From Phenylobacterium zucineum HLK1 (lineage in GTDB: Bacteria; Pseudomonadota; Alphaproteobacteria; Caulobacterales; Caulobacteraceae), in contig NC_011144.1 in assembly GCF_000017265.1 (NCBI RefSeq), positions 2,768,001 through 2,832,000 on the forward strand: a DNA stretch of 64,000 nt, in the 5' to 3' direction. The notes beneath the pieces were generated by a model, which searched no databases, had not been told where the DNA came from, and saw only the letters and a list, made by a program, of their open reading frames with translations. Every line of letters begins with the position of its first letter. Position 1 is the first letter of the stretch. Below are positions 53,141-62,113 of the stretch, in pieces. A program made the position numbers and the translations under genes.

Positions 53141-54586
53141 TCAGCCCGTCATCTCCTCGAGTTCGCGGCCGCGGGTCTCCTTGACCATGGCGCGCACGAA
53201 GAACAGCGAGACGAGCGCGCTGGTGGCGTAGAAGCCGTAGGTGATCGGCAGGCCCAGCCCGGCCGCCAGCGCCGGGAAGGACACGCTGATCCCGAAGTTG
53301 GCGATCCATTGAGCGAAGCCGGCCACCGCCAGGCCCGAGCCGCGGATCTGGTTCGGGAACATCTCGCCCAGCATCACCCACATCACCGGGCCCCAGGAGA
53401 GATTGAAGAACACGACGTAGGCGTTGGCGGCGATCAGGGCGATCAGGCCCGCGCCGTCCGAGAGCTCGACGGCGCCGTCGACGACGGTGGCCGTGGAGAA
53501 CGCCGCGGTCATGATCCCGAGCGTCACCGCCATGCCCGCCGAGCCGGCCAGCAGCAGCGGCTTGCGGCCGATCCGGTCGATCAGCAGCACGGTCGCCAGG
53601 CACGCCAGGATCGAGAGCGAGCCCGACAGGATGTTGATCTTCAGCGCGTCGTCTTCCGAGAAGCCGACCGACTGCCAGAGCACGGCGCCGTAGTAGAAGA
53701 CCACGTTGATGCCGACGAGCTGTTGGAACACCGCCAGGCCGATGCCGGTCCAGACGATCGGGCGGATCTTGCCGGTGGTCTTGTCCACCAGGTCCTTCAG
53801 GCTGGGCCGGTGGTGGTCGGCGGCGAGCGAGGCGCGGATCTCCTCGACCTTGCGGCGGGCCTCGGCGGCGCCGAACAGGCGGGTGAGCACGCCCTCCGCC
53901 TCGGCCTCGCGGCCCTTCACCACGAGGTAGCGGGGGCTCTCGGGGATCAGCAGCAGGGTGAGGAAGAAGATCCCCGCCGGGATCACCTGCATCCAGAACA
54001 TCCAGCGCCAGGCCGGGAAGCCCATCCAGAACTCGGCCGTCGAGCCGCCGGCGGTGGCGGCCAGCAGGTAGTTGGCGACGAAAGCCCCGGTCAGGCCCGT
54101 GATGATCATGATCTGCTGGACGCTGGAGAGCCGCCCGCGGATGCTCGCCGGGGTCACCTCGCTGATGTAGACGGGCGAGAGCACCGAAGCTGCGCCGACG
54201 CCCAGGCCGCCGACGATCCGCGCCACGATGAACACCGCCGAGGAATCGGCCGCGCCGGTCCCGAGCGCCGAGAGGATGAACAGCACCGCGGCGATCATCA
54301 TCACGCTGCGGCGGCCGATCCGGTCGGCCAGCCGGCCGGCCAGGAAGGCCCCCGCCGCGCAGCCCAGCAGGATCGCGCCGACGTTGAAGCCGGTGCCCAG
54401 CTTGGAGAGGTTGAACGCGCTTTCCAGCCCGTCCTGGGTGCCATTGATGACGCCGGAATCGTAGCCGAACATGAAGCCGCCGATCGTGGCGACGGCCACG
54501 ATCGCGCCGATGAAGGCCATGTTGACCCGTGCGGCCTCGCCGCCCCCGGCCAGCCCGCTCACGGGCGCACTTCCTGTGGTGGACAC
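53141..54586 (-). CDS. xylE: Sugar porter family MFS transporter, probable D-xylose permease
   Basis: A 481-residue sugar porter. Family signatures are GGFMFGYDSGVINGTQ, RLADRIGRRSVMM, PESPRYLVVKGR and QQLVGINVVFYYG, plus a second RIGRKPLL half. XylE/AraE-type proton symporters have this set. Start is GTG at 54586 with GGGAGGT 7 nt upstream. A palindrome (54664-54677) of the xylose class sits before it, and the xylXABCD operon lies upstream, so D-xylose is the likely substrate. Confidence 0.88.
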   Translation of the reverse strand: MSTTGSAPVSGLAGGGEAARVNMAFIGAIVAVATIGGFMFGYDSGVINGTQDGLESAFNLSKLGTGFNVGAILLGCAAGAFLAGRLADRIGRRSVMMIAAVLFILSALGTGAADSSAVFIVARIVGGLGVGAASVLSPVYISEVTPASIRGRLSSVQQIMIITGLTGAFVANYLLAATAGGSTAEFWMGFPAWRWMFWMQVIPAGIFFLTLLLIPESPRYLVVKGREAEAEGVLTRLFGAAEARRKVEEIRASLAADHHRPSLKDLVDKTTGKIRPIVWTGIGLAVFQQLVGINVVFYYGAVLWQSVGFSEDDALKINILSGSLSILACLATVLLIDRIGRKPLLLAGSAGMAVTLGIMTAAFSTATVVDGAVELSDGAGLIALIAANAYVVFFNLSWGPVMWVMLGEMFPNQIRGSGLAVAGFAQWIANFGISVSFPALAAGLGLPITYGFYATSALVSLFFVRAMVKETRGRELEEMTG

Positions 54587-54663
54587 TTACGACCTCCCTG
54601 GGCGGGCGAACCCGCGGTTCGTAACGCATCGGTCTCTGACGGACCTTTGTCGCGCAGCCTTAA

Positions 54664-54677
54664 TGATAGCGGTATCA
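54664..54677. promoter_or_regulatory. AGCGGT palindrome upstream of the xylose permease gene
   Basis: TGATAGCGGTATCA, symmetric except the central base step, with flanking A/T. It lies 78 bp before the permease GTG. It resembles the site before xylX (60710-60723), pointing to a shared LacI-family xylose regulator. Confidence 0.68.
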
Positions 54678-54710
54678 TGGTCAAGCCAAATGGTATGACC
54701 TGGCGGGTTT

Positions 54711-56492
54711 TCAGTGGTTGTGGCGTGGGGTCTTGGCCGAGACGCCGCGATACTTCACGGCCATTTCCAGCACGGCGCCCTCGGCGAGCTGGCCGGTTTT
54801 CTCGCGATAGAGCTCCTCCCAGGGCGTGCGGCTCTCCGGGACAGGCGGCGGGGCCTCGGCCTTGCGGCGGGCGATCTCGGCCTCGTCCACCAGGGCGTCG
54901 CACCGGCCGGTGTTCAGGTCGATGCGGATGACGTCGCCGGTGCGGAGCCAGGACAGCCCGCCGCCGGCCGCGCTCTCCGGCGAAGCATTGAGGATGGAGG
55001 GGCTGTCGGAGGTGCCCGACTGGCGCCCGTCGCCCAGGGTCGGGAGGCTGGAAATCCCGCGCTGGATCAGGGCGTCCGGCGGCTGCATGTTCACCACCTC
55101 GGCCGAGCCCGGCCAGCCCAGCGGCCCCGAGCCGCGGATCACGAGGATGGTCCGCTCGTCGATATCCAGCGCCGGGTCGTTGATCCGGTGGTGGTAGTCG
55201 CCCGATCCGTCGAAGACGACGGCGCGGGCCTCGAACACCCCTTCCCGTCCGGGCTCGGCGAGGTAGCGCGCGCGGAACTCCTCGGAGATCACGCTGGTCT
55301 TCATGATCGCGAAGTCGAACAGGTTGCCCTTCAGCACCAGGAAGCCGGCCCGTTCCTTCAGCGGCTGATCGTAGGGCGTGATGACCTCGCGGTCGCTCGC
55401 CTCCCGGCCCTCCAGGTTCTCGGCCAGGGTGCGGCCGGTGACCGTCAGGCAGCCGCCGTCGAGCTGGCCCGCCCGCAGCAGCTCCCACATCACCGCGGGC
55501 ACCCCGCCGGCGCGGTGGAAGCGCTCGCCCAGGTACTTGCCGGCCGGCTGCATGTTGACGATCAGCGGCACGTCGTAGCCGTGGGCCATCCAGTCCTCGG
55601 GCGACAGCTCCACCCCCGCGTGCCTGGCCATGGCCACGATGTGCGGCTGGGCGTTGGACGAGCCGCCCGCGGCGCTGACCACCTTGATCGCGTTCAGGAA
55701 AGCGGCGCGGGTCAGGATCTTCGACGGCCGCAGGTCCTCGTAGGCCATGTCCACGATCCGGCGGCCGGTCTCGTAGGCCATCTGGCCGCGCTCGCGGTAG
55801 GGAGCCGGGATCGCCGCGCAGCCCGGCAACGACAGGCCCAGGGCCTCGGCCACGGCGTTCATGGTCGAGGCCGTGCCCATGGTGTTGCAGTGGCCCGCCG
55901 AGGGCGCGGAGGCGGTGGCCCGGCGCAGGAACTCGGCCTCGTCGATCTCGCCCGCCGCCAGCTTGCGCCGGCTGCGCCAGATGACCGTCCCAGAGCCCAC
56001 CAGCTCGCCCTCGTGCCAGCCGTCCAGCATCGGCCCGCCCGACAGCACGATGGCCGGGATGTCCACGGTCGAGGCCGCCATGACGCCCGATGGCGTGGTC
56101 TTGTCGCAGCCGGTGGTCAGCACCACCGCGTCGATCGGATAGCCGTAGAGGATCTCGGTGAGGCCGAGGTACGCGAGGTTGCGGTCCAGCGCCGCGGTCG
56201 GCCGGCGGCAGTTCTCAAAGATTGGATGGACCGGGAATTCCATCGGGACGCCGCCCGCGTCGCGGATTCCATCCCGCACCCGACGCGCGAGGTCCAGGTG
56301 GATGCGGTTGCAGGGCGACAGGTCGCTGCCCGTCTGGGCGATGCCGACGATGGGGCGGCCCGACTGCAGCTCCTCCGGCGTGATGCCGTAGTTCATGAAC
56401 CGCTCGAGGTAGAGGGCGGTCATGTCCGAGCGTTCGGGGGCGGCGAACCACTCCCGGGACCGGAAGGGGCGCGCGGGCTTGCGGTCAGGCAT
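54711..56492 (-). CDS. xylD: D-xylonate dehydratase XylD (IlvD/Edd family)
   Basis: A 593-residue IlvD/Edd-family dehydratase. The Fe-S cysteines are visible in SDLSPCNRIH, TTGCDKTTPSG and SAGHCNTMGTA; SLPGCAAIPAPYRER and SAAGGSSNAQPHI follow. It dehydrates D-xylonate to 2-keto-3-deoxy-D-xylonate in the Weimberg pathway. The start overlaps the xylC stop by 8 bp. It is the last gene of the xylXABCD operon, matching C. crescentus. An arabonate dehydratase role is the main alternative. Confidence 0.93.
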   Translation of the reverse strand: MPDRKPARPFRSREWFAAPERSDMTALYLERFMNYGITPEELQSGRPIVGIAQTGSDLSPCNRIHLDLARRVRDGIRDAGGVPMEFPVHPIFENCRRPTAALDRNLAYLGLTEILYGYPIDAVVLTTGCDKTTPSGVMAASTVDIPAIVLSGGPMLDGWHEGELVGSGTVIWRSRRKLAAGEIDEAEFLRRATASAPSAGHCNTMGTASTMNAVAEALGLSLPGCAAIPAPYRERGQMAYETGRRIVDMAYEDLRPSKILTRAAFLNAIKVVSAAGGSSNAQPHIVAMARHAGVELSPEDWMAHGYDVPLIVNMQPAGKYLGERFHRAGGVPAVMWELLRAGQLDGGCLTVTGRTLAENLEGREASDREVITPYDQPLKERAGFLVLKGNLFDFAIMKTSVISEEFRARYLAEPGREGVFEARAVVFDGSGDYHHRINDPALDIDERTILVIRGSGPLGWPGSAEVVNMQPPDALIQRGISSLPTLGDGRQSGTSDSPSILNASPESAAGGGLSWLRTGDVIRIDLNTGRCDALVDEAEIARRKAEAPPPVPESRTPWEELYREKTGQLAEGAVLEMAVKYRGVSAKTPRHNH

Positions 56493-57363
56493 GGGCCATC
56501 TGGTTCTGCGGCAGGCCGGGGACGTCGACCTCGAACCGGAAGAGGCCGCCGGCGAGCGGCTGCTTCTCGCGCTCGTCGGCCGAGAGGCCCTTCCAGGCGG
56601 TGGTGGCGTAGACGCTCGTCAGGTCGTCGCCGCCGAAGGCCAGCTTGGTGATGTTGGCGACGGGGAACCCGACCTTGGCGAGGAGCTCGCCCTTGGGCGA
56701 ATAGCGCCGTACGTGCCAGCCGGCGAAGAGGCCCGTCCAGACGCAGCCCTCGGCGTCCACCGCGGGCCCGTCGGGATAGCCGCCGCCTTCCTCGATGCGC
56801 GCGAACACCCGCTTGTTCGACAGCTCGCCGGCCGGCGAGAGGTCGAAGGCGTAGATCGTCTTCTGCAGGGTGTCGGTGTGATAGAGCGTCCGCCCGTCGG
56901 GGCTCGCCGCCGGGCCGTTGGTGATGCAGTAGCCGGTGTCGCAGCGCTGCAGGCCGCGCTCGTCCAGCCGATAGAGCGCCCCGGTCAGCGCCGTCTCGCC
57001 GTCGTGCATCGAACCGAACCAGAGCCGGCCCTTCGCATCCACGAAGCCGTCGTTCAGGCGGTTGTCCAGGGACGGGTCCTCGACGGCCGTGATCAGCTCG
57101 AAACGGCCGCCGCGCGGCTCGAACCGGTGCAGGCCGGTCTTCAGGCCTGCGACCCAGCCCCCGCCGGCGACCGGGGCGATGAACCCCGGCTGGGCGGGCG
57201 CCGCCCAGCTCCAGGCCGCGCCGGTGACCGGCTCGTAGCGGTGGATGCGGCGGCCCTTGATGTCCACGAACCAGACCGCGTCGTCGTCGGCCCGCCAGAC
57301 GGGCCCCTCGCCCAGCTCGGCGTCGGCGCGCAGCACGCAGTCGGGTTCGGAGAGGACCTTCAT
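56485..57363 (-). CDS. xylC: D-xylonolactonase XylC (SMP-30 family)
   Basis: A 292-residue SMP-30/gluconolactonase propeller. Metal-site segments are LGEGPVW (Glu), SLDNRLNDGFVDAKGRLWFGSM (Asn) and YHTDTLQKTIYAFD/GYPDGPAVD (Asp). It hydrolyses xylono-lactone made by XylB. The ATG overlaps the xylB TGA in ATGA. It ends 8 bp into xylD. The family is certain and the role follows from the operon. Confidence 0.92.
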   Translation of the reverse strand: MKVLSEPDCVLRADAELGEGPVWRADDDAVWFVDIKGRRIHRYEPVTGAAWSWAAPAQPGFIAPVAGGGWVAGLKTGLHRFEPRGGRFELITAVEDPSLDNRLNDGFVDAKGRLWFGSMHDGETALTGALYRLDERGLQRCDTGYCITNGPAASPDGRTLYHTDTLQKTIYAFDLSPAGELSNKRVFARIEEGGGYPDGPAVDAEGCVWTGLFAGWHVRRYSPKGELLAKVGFPVANITKLAFGGDDLTSVYATTAWKGLSADEREKQPLAGGLFRFEVDVPGLPQNQMAHA

Positions 57364-58106
57364 CGCCAGCCTGCGTCGATCCAGTATTCGTGGCCGGTGC
57401 ACATGCGCGCGTCGTCCGAAGCCAGGAAGAGCACCAGCGCCGCCACGTCCGCGGGCTCGATCCGCGACTTCAGGCATTGCTGGGCGACGATCTCGGCCTC
57501 GCCCTCGGGCGTGTACCACTTCATCTGCCGGAGCGTCTTGACGTTGCCGGGCGCCACGCAGGTGACGCGGATGCCGAAGGGGCCCAGTTCGCGCGCCAGC
57601 GCCCGGGTCATGCCCTCGATTCCCGCCTTGGCGGTCTCGTAGAGCACGAGGTCCGGCAGCCCGAGGTGCCAGGAAATGGAGCCGAAGTTGATGATTGCGC
57701 CTTCGCCCGCGGCCTTCATCGCCGGGACCACGGCCTTGGCGCAGAACACCATGTGCCGCAGGTTCACCGCGATCCGGTCGTCGAAATAGGCCGGCGTCAC
57801 CTCGTCCAGCGTGTGACGGTCGTCATTGCCGGCGTTGTTCACCAGCACCTGCACCGGGCCGATCTTCGCGAAGCAGCCTTCGATCGCGCCGGCGTCCGTG
57901 AGGTCGCAGCGATGGAACACCGGCGGGACCTCGGCCCCGGCCAGGCTCGTCTCCAGCACCCGCGATTCCGTCTCGAGCACGTCCAGGAAGTGCACCTCGG
58001 CGCCCTGGCGGACGAAGGCCTCCACGAGGCCCGCGCCGATGCCCGAGCCGCCGCCGGTGACGACGACGCGCTTGCCCTTCAGGCTGGGGTAGATCGCCGA
58101 GGTCAC
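57360..58106 (-). CDS. xylB: D-xylose 1-dehydrogenase XylB (SDR)
   Basis: A 248-residue short-chain dehydrogenase, the same length as the C. crescentus enzyme. Motifs are TGGGSGIGAG (NAD), NNAGNDDRH, and INFGSISWHLGLPDLVLYETAKAG with the Ser-Tyr-Lys triad. The C-terminus CTGHEYWIDAGWR is characteristic of this xylose dehydrogenase. It oxidises xylose to xylonolactone. The start is taken as GTG 58106, which makes a GTGA overlap with xylA; GTG 58112 is also in frame. It is not xylulokinase despite the shared symbol. Confidence 0.95.
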   Translation of the reverse strand: MTSAIYPSLKGKRVVVTGGGSGIGAGLVEAFVRQGAEVHFLDVLETESRVLETSLAGAEVPPVFHRCDLTDAGAIEGCFAKIGPVQVLVNNAGNDDRHTLDEVTPAYFDDRIAVNLRHMVFCAKAVVPAMKAAGEGAIINFGSISWHLGLPDLVLYETAKAGIEGMTRALARELGPFGIRVTCVAPGNVKTLRQMKWYTPEGEAEIVAQQCLKSRIEPADVAALVLFLASDDARMCTGHEYWIDAGWR

Positions 58107-59551
58107 GCCCACGAGTAGGCCGTCTTCGTCTGGGTGTAGAACTCGACCGCCGCGAAGCCCTGCTCGCGGGCGCCGTAGCTCGACTTCTTTATGCCGCCGA
58201 AGGGCACGTGGTAGTCGACGCCGGCGGTGGCCAGGTTGACCATCACCATCCCCGCCTTGGCGCGGCGCTGGAAGTCGCGGGCGTGCTTCAGCGAGGTGGT
58301 GACGATGCCGGCCGAGAGGCCGAAGTCGCCGTCGTTGGCCACGGCCAGCGCCTCCTCATAGTCCTTGACGCGTACGGTGCTGGCCACGGGCCCGAAGACC
58401 TCCTCGCAATTGATCCGCATGTCCTTGTGGGTGTCGGCGATCAGCGTCGGCTGGACGTAGTAGCCGGGCTGTTCGAGCTGCAGCCGGCCGCCGCCGGTGA
58501 TGAGCCGCCCGCCCTCGTTCCGGGCGATGTCGATGTACCGGTAGCTGGTCTCCATCTGCGCCTCGCTGACCGCGGGGCCCATCTGGGTGGCCGGATCGAG
58601 CGCATCGCCCACCTTCAGCGCCGCCACCTTCTCGGCCAGAGCCTGGACGAAGCGGTCGTGGATTCCCTCGGTGACGATCAGCCGGCTGGAGGCGGTGCAG
58701 CGCTGGCCGGTGGCGAAGAAGCTGCCGTCCAGGGCCACCATGACCGCGCGGTCCAGGTCGGCGTCGTCGAGCACCACCAGCGGGTTCTTGCCGCCCATCT
58801 CGAGCTGCACCCGCGCCTGCCGCTTGACCGCCGCCTCGGCGACGCTGGCGCCCACGGTCTGCGAGCCGGTGAAGGAGATCCCGTCCACGTCGCGATGCTC
58901 GACCAGCCTGGCGCCCATCGAACCCGGGCCGAAGATCATGTTGAAGACGCCCGCGGGCGCGCCGCACTCGTGGATGATCTCGGCGAGCGCCGCGGCGATG
59001 GCCGGCGTCGGGCCGGCCGGCTTGATCACCACCGTGTTGCCGAACGCCAGCGCCGGCGCGCTCTTCCAGGCCGGGATGGCGATCGGGAAGTTCCAGGGCG
59101 TGATCAGCCCGAACACGCCCACCGCCTGGCGGTAGGTCTGGATCTCCACGCCGGGGCGCACCGAGTCCAGGTTCTGGCCATGGCGGCGCAGGGCCTCGCC
59201 GGCGAAGTACTTGAAGATGCGTCCGGCGCGGACGGTCTCGCCGATCCCCTCGGGGACGGTCTTGCCCTCCTCGCGGGAAAGCAGCTGGCCCAGCTCCTCG
59301 CGCCGCTTCAGGATGGTGTCGCCCACCTTGTCCAGCAGGTCCGAGCGGACCTCGGGCGAGGCCTCGGACCAGGCGGGGAAGGCGTCGCGGGCCGCCGCCA
59401 CTGCGGCGTTCACCTCGGCCTCGCCGCCCCGCGGCACGCGGGCCACGACGTCGTTGGTGTTGGAGGGGTTCAGGCTCTCCTCGGGCGCATCGGCGGCGAC
59501 GCGTTCGCCCCCGATGAAGTGCGCCAGGGTCTGGGTCGTGGACTTCGTCAC
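58103..59551 (-). CDS. xylA: 2-oxoglutarate semialdehyde dehydrogenase XylA (ALDH family)
   Basis: A 482-residue aldehyde dehydrogenase. The catalytic Cys is in FFATGQRCTASSR (about residue 285), the general base Glu in VQLEMGGKNP (about 250), and PWNFPIAIPAWK marks the NAD site. It oxidises 2-oxoglutarate semialdehyde to 2-oxoglutarate, the last Weimberg step. The start is GTG 59551, overlapping the xylX stop as GTGA. Despite the symbol it is not xylose isomerase. Confidence 0.94.
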   Translation of the reverse strand: MTKSTTQTLAHFIGGERVAADAPEESLNPSNTNDVVARVPRGGEAEVNAAVAAARDAFPAWSEASPEVRSDLLDKVGDTILKRREELGQLLSREEGKTVPEGIGETVRAGRIFKYFAGEALRRHGQNLDSVRPGVEIQTYRQAVGVFGLITPWNFPIAIPAWKSAPALAFGNTVVIKPAGPTPAIAAALAEIIHECGAPAGVFNMIFGPGSMGARLVEHRDVDGISFTGSQTVGASVAEAAVKRQARVQLEMGGKNPLVVLDDADLDRAVMVALDGSFFATGQRCTASSRLIVTEGIHDRFVQALAEKVAALKVGDALDPATQMGPAVSEAQMETSYRYIDIARNEGGRLITGGGRLQLEQPGYYVQPTLIADTHKDMRINCEEVFGPVASTVRVKDYEEALAVANDGDFGLSAGIVTTSLKHARDFQRRAKAGMVMVNLATAGVDYHVPFGGIKKSSYGAREQGFAAVEFYTQTKTAYSWA

Positions 59552-60690
59552 TGGGCGGTCTCCGCCGAAAGCAGGCCGCGGCCGGCCAGGTTACGCATCA
59601 GGTCGCCGACGCCGAACGTCCACGGCGGCGCGGCCTTCGAGGTCGTCACCTCGTTTTCGAGAACGCCCAGGCGGGGGCTCGCGACCCGCACGACGTCGCC
59701 CACCTTGTGTGTGAAGCCCTGGCCGGGGGCGTCGCGGTCCTGGGTGGGCGCGAAGAGGGTGCCGCAGAACAGGACGAAGCCGTCCGGATACTGGTGCTCG
59801 CTCATGGCCTGGCGCACGAGGTCGAGGGGATCGCGGCTGATCTGGTCCATCGAGCTGTGCCCCTCGAGGCGGTAGTTGTCCGGCCCCTCGATGACGAGAT
59901 CCACGCGCGCCGTGCGCACATCGTCGATGGTGAAGCCCTCATCGAACAGGCGGACGAACGGGCCGAGCGCGCACGAGGCGTTGTTGTCCTTGGCCTTGCC
60001 CAGCAGCAGGGCGCTGCGCCCCTCGAAGTCGCGCAGGTTGACGTCGTTGCCCAGGGTGGCGCCCAGCGCCCGGCCCGCGCTGTCGCAGACCAGCGCCACC
60101 TCGGGCTCGGGATTGTTCCAGGCCGAATCCGAACGGACGCCGACCTGGGCGCCGTGGCCGACCGCGGACAGGATCGGCGCCTTGGTGAAGATCTCGGCGT
60201 CGGGGCCGATGGCGACCTCCAGGTACTGCGACCACAGCCCCTCGGCGATCAGCGCCGCCTTCAGGCGGGCGGCGGCCTCGGAACCCGGAGTGACCGCGCG
60301 GATGTCGGCGCCCACGCGGTCGCGCAGGTCGGCGCGGATGGCCTCGGCCCTAGCGGCGTCGCCCCGCGCGCGCTCCTCGATCACGCGCTCCACGGCCGAG
60401 ACGGCGAAGGTGACGCCCGCCGCCTTGACGCACTGCAGGTCGACGGGGGCCAGCAGCGGATTGCGATCGAAATCGAAGTCCTCGACGGGCCCTAGATCCC
60501 GCCCCGCCGGGGCCTGCGGCCAGCCGTTCAGCAGGTCGGCCACGGTGGCGGCGGCCGAGACGTCGAACAGCCGGCCATTGCGGCAGAGCACGGGCGTGGG
60601 GCCTTCGGCGGTCCGGATGCGGCCGACCAGCGTGGCGGCCGGCCAGTCGGCGGGCAGAAAGGCTTGCGGCCGCTCGGCGGCTCTGCCCAT
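59548..60690 (-). CDS. xylX: 2-keto-3-deoxy-D-xylonate dehydratase XylX (FAH fold)
   Basis: A 380-residue FAH-fold enzyme. Metal-ligand segments are NNPEPEVALVCD (E-x-E), LGNDVNLRDFEG and GKAKDNNASCALGPF. It converts 2-keto-3-deoxyxylonate to 2-oxoglutarate semialdehyde. The ATG at 60690 has GGAGGT 7 nt upstream, and the AGCGCT palindrome lies 19 bp further. It is the first gene of the xylXABCD operon, all coupled by 4-8 bp overlaps. Confidence 0.94.
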   Translation of the reverse strand: MGRAAERPQAFLPADWPAATLVGRIRTAEGPTPVLCRNGRLFDVSAAATVADLLNGWPQAPAGRDLGPVEDFDFDRNPLLAPVDLQCVKAAGVTFAVSAVERVIEERARGDAARAEAIRADLRDRVGADIRAVTPGSEAAARLKAALIAEGLWSQYLEVAIGPDAEIFTKAPILSAVGHGAQVGVRSDSAWNNPEPEVALVCDSAGRALGATLGNDVNLRDFEGRSALLLGKAKDNNASCALGPFVRLFDEGFTIDDVRTARVDLVIEGPDNYRLEGHSSMDQISRDPLDLVRQAMSEHQYPDGFVLFCGTLFAPTQDRDAPGQGFTHKVGDVVRVASPRLGVLENEVTTSKAAPPWTFGVGDLMRNLAGRGLLSAETAQ

Positions 60691-60709
60691 GGTCAGACCT
60701 CCCTATTTT

Positions 60710-60723
60710 TGGTAGCGCTATCA
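60710..60723. promoter_or_regulatory. AGCGCT palindrome upstream of xylX
   Basis: TGGTAGCGCTATCA, nearly symmetric around a CG centre, 19 bp before the xylX ATG. It fits the class of LacI-family operators controlling xylose genes in Caulobacter. Related sites are at 54664 and 63642. Confidence 0.72.
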
Positions 60724-60799
60724 ATCTCGCCCCTCACCTGTCAAGGTGGGCGTCAGCCGGGCCGCCTCAAGGAGCCTGGGAAGCACGAGGAGGAGCGTC

Positions 60800-62113
60800 T
60801 TGCACGGGCCGCTGATCTTGTCCGTCACCCGCCGCCGACTTGGGGGCATGCTGGCGGCCGCCGCCGCCGTCCTGCTGGCGATCGCGCCCCAGACTGCAGC
60901 GAGCCAGACTGCAGCGAACCAGGCTGCAGAGAACCAGGCCGCAGCCCGCGCGCCGACATGGGTCGGCGCCTGGGCCGCCTCGCAACAGATCCCCGAGCCG
61001 CACAACACCCTGCCGCCCGAGATGCTGACCGACGCCACGGTCCGCCAGGTGGTGCAGACGACCCAGGCCGGGCCGGTCCTGCGCGTGCGGCTCTCGAATC
61101 TGTTCGGCGCCGCGCCGCTGACGTTCTCGTCCGTGCGGGTCGCCCGGCCCGTCGCGCCGGGGTCGGCGAGGATCGATCCCGCCACCGACCGGGCGGTGAC
61201 CTTCGGTGGCCGGAGCGAGGTCACCGTACCCGCCGGCGCGGAGTACGTGTCAGACCCCGTCGACCTGCCCGTCGCCGCGCTCTCCAGCCTGGCGGTGAGC
61301 TACCACCTGCCGCGCCCTCCCGACGGACAGACGGGCCACCCGGGCTCGCGCACCACCACCTTCGTCGCGAGGGGGAACCGCACGAGGGCCGCGGACCTCC
61401 CGGGCGCCGAAACGTTCGTGCGCTGGCACCAGCTCTCGGCCGTGGACGTGGTCGCCGGGCCCGGCGCGGCGGCCATCGTGACGTTCGGCGATTCGATCAC
61501 CGACGGCTTCGGCGTGGGGCCGGACCGCAACGAGCGCTGGCCCGACTTCCTCGCGCAGCGCCTGCAGGCCGATCCCCGGACCCGCCACCTCTCGGTCCTC
61601 AACCACGGCATCGGCGGCAACCGGCTGCTGCTCGACGGCCTGGGCCCCAACGCCCTCGCCCGCTTCGACCGCGACGTGCTGAACCAGACGGGCGTGCGCT
61701 ACGTGATCGTCCTGGAGGGGGTGAACGACCTCGGCAGTCTCACCCGCCTGGAGCCCGCGAGCCCCGAGGCCCAGAGCCGGCTGACGGCCGACATGATCGG
61801 CGTCTACCGCCAGATGGTCGCCCGGGCCCGGGCGCGGGGGATCAAGGCGATCGGCGCCACCATCCTGCCTTTCGCCGGGTCCGACTACTACAAGCCTCCG
61901 CCCGAGACCGAGGCCAGCCGCCAGGCGGTGAACGCCTGGATCCGGGCGCCCGGGAATTTCGATGCGGTGATCGACTTCGACGCGGTGATGCGCGATCCGG
62001 CCCGGCCCGACCGGCTGCGGCCCGAACTGGACGTTGGGGACGGCCTGCACCCGTCCATCGCCGGCTACAGGGCGATGGCCGAGGCCGTGCCGCTGTCGCT
62101 GTTCGACCGATGA
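60800..62113 (+). CDS. Secreted SGNH/GDSL-family hydrolase
   Basis: About 437 residues with a signal region (GGMLAAAAAVLLAIAP) and a Gln/Ala tandem repeat after it. The SGNH blocks are VTFGDSITDGFG (Ser), NHGIGGNRLL (Gly), LEGVNDLGS (Asn) and a C-terminal DGLHPSIAGYRAM (Asp-x-x-His). An N-terminal beta-domain precedes the catalytic part. It probably deacetylates polysaccharides outside the cytoplasm. TTG 60800 with GAGGAGGAG upstream is the preferred start; GTG 60746 and ATG 60848 are alternatives. Its TGA overlaps the deacetylase ATG. Confidence 0.84.
   Translation: MHGPLILSVTRRRLGGMLAAAAAVLLAIAPQTAASQTAANQAAENQAAARAPTWVGAWAASQQIPEPHNTLPPEMLTDATVRQVVQTTQAGPVLRVRLSNLFGAAPLTFSSVRVARPVAPGSARIDPATDRAVTFGGRSEVTVPAGAEYVSDPVDLPVAALSSLAVSYHLPRPPDGQTGHPGSRTTTFVARGNRTRAADLPGAETFVRWHQLSAVDVVAGPGAAAIVTFGDSITDGFGVGPDRNERWPDFLAQRLQADPRTRHLSVLNHGIGGNRLLLDGLGPNALARFDRDVLNQTGVRYVIVLEGVNDLGSLTRLEPASPEAQSRLTADMIGVYRQMVARARARGIKAIGATILPFAGSDYYKPPPETEASRQAVNAWIRAPGNFDAVIDFDAVMRDPARPDRLRPELDVGDGLHPSIAGYRAMAEAVPLSLFDR
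60890..60946 (+). repeat. 15-bp in-frame tandem repeat in the SGNH hydrolase leader
   Basis: Nearly four copies of a CAGNCTGCAGNGANC unit encode QTAAS, QTAAN, QAAEN and QAAA just after the signal peptide. It forms a low-complexity linker before the first conserved block. Confidence 0.65.

Noticed and set aside
60689..60700. GGTCAGACC at the xylX start as a GntR site
   Set aside because: It coincides with the start codon and the GGAGGT ribosome site, so the match is likely incidental.
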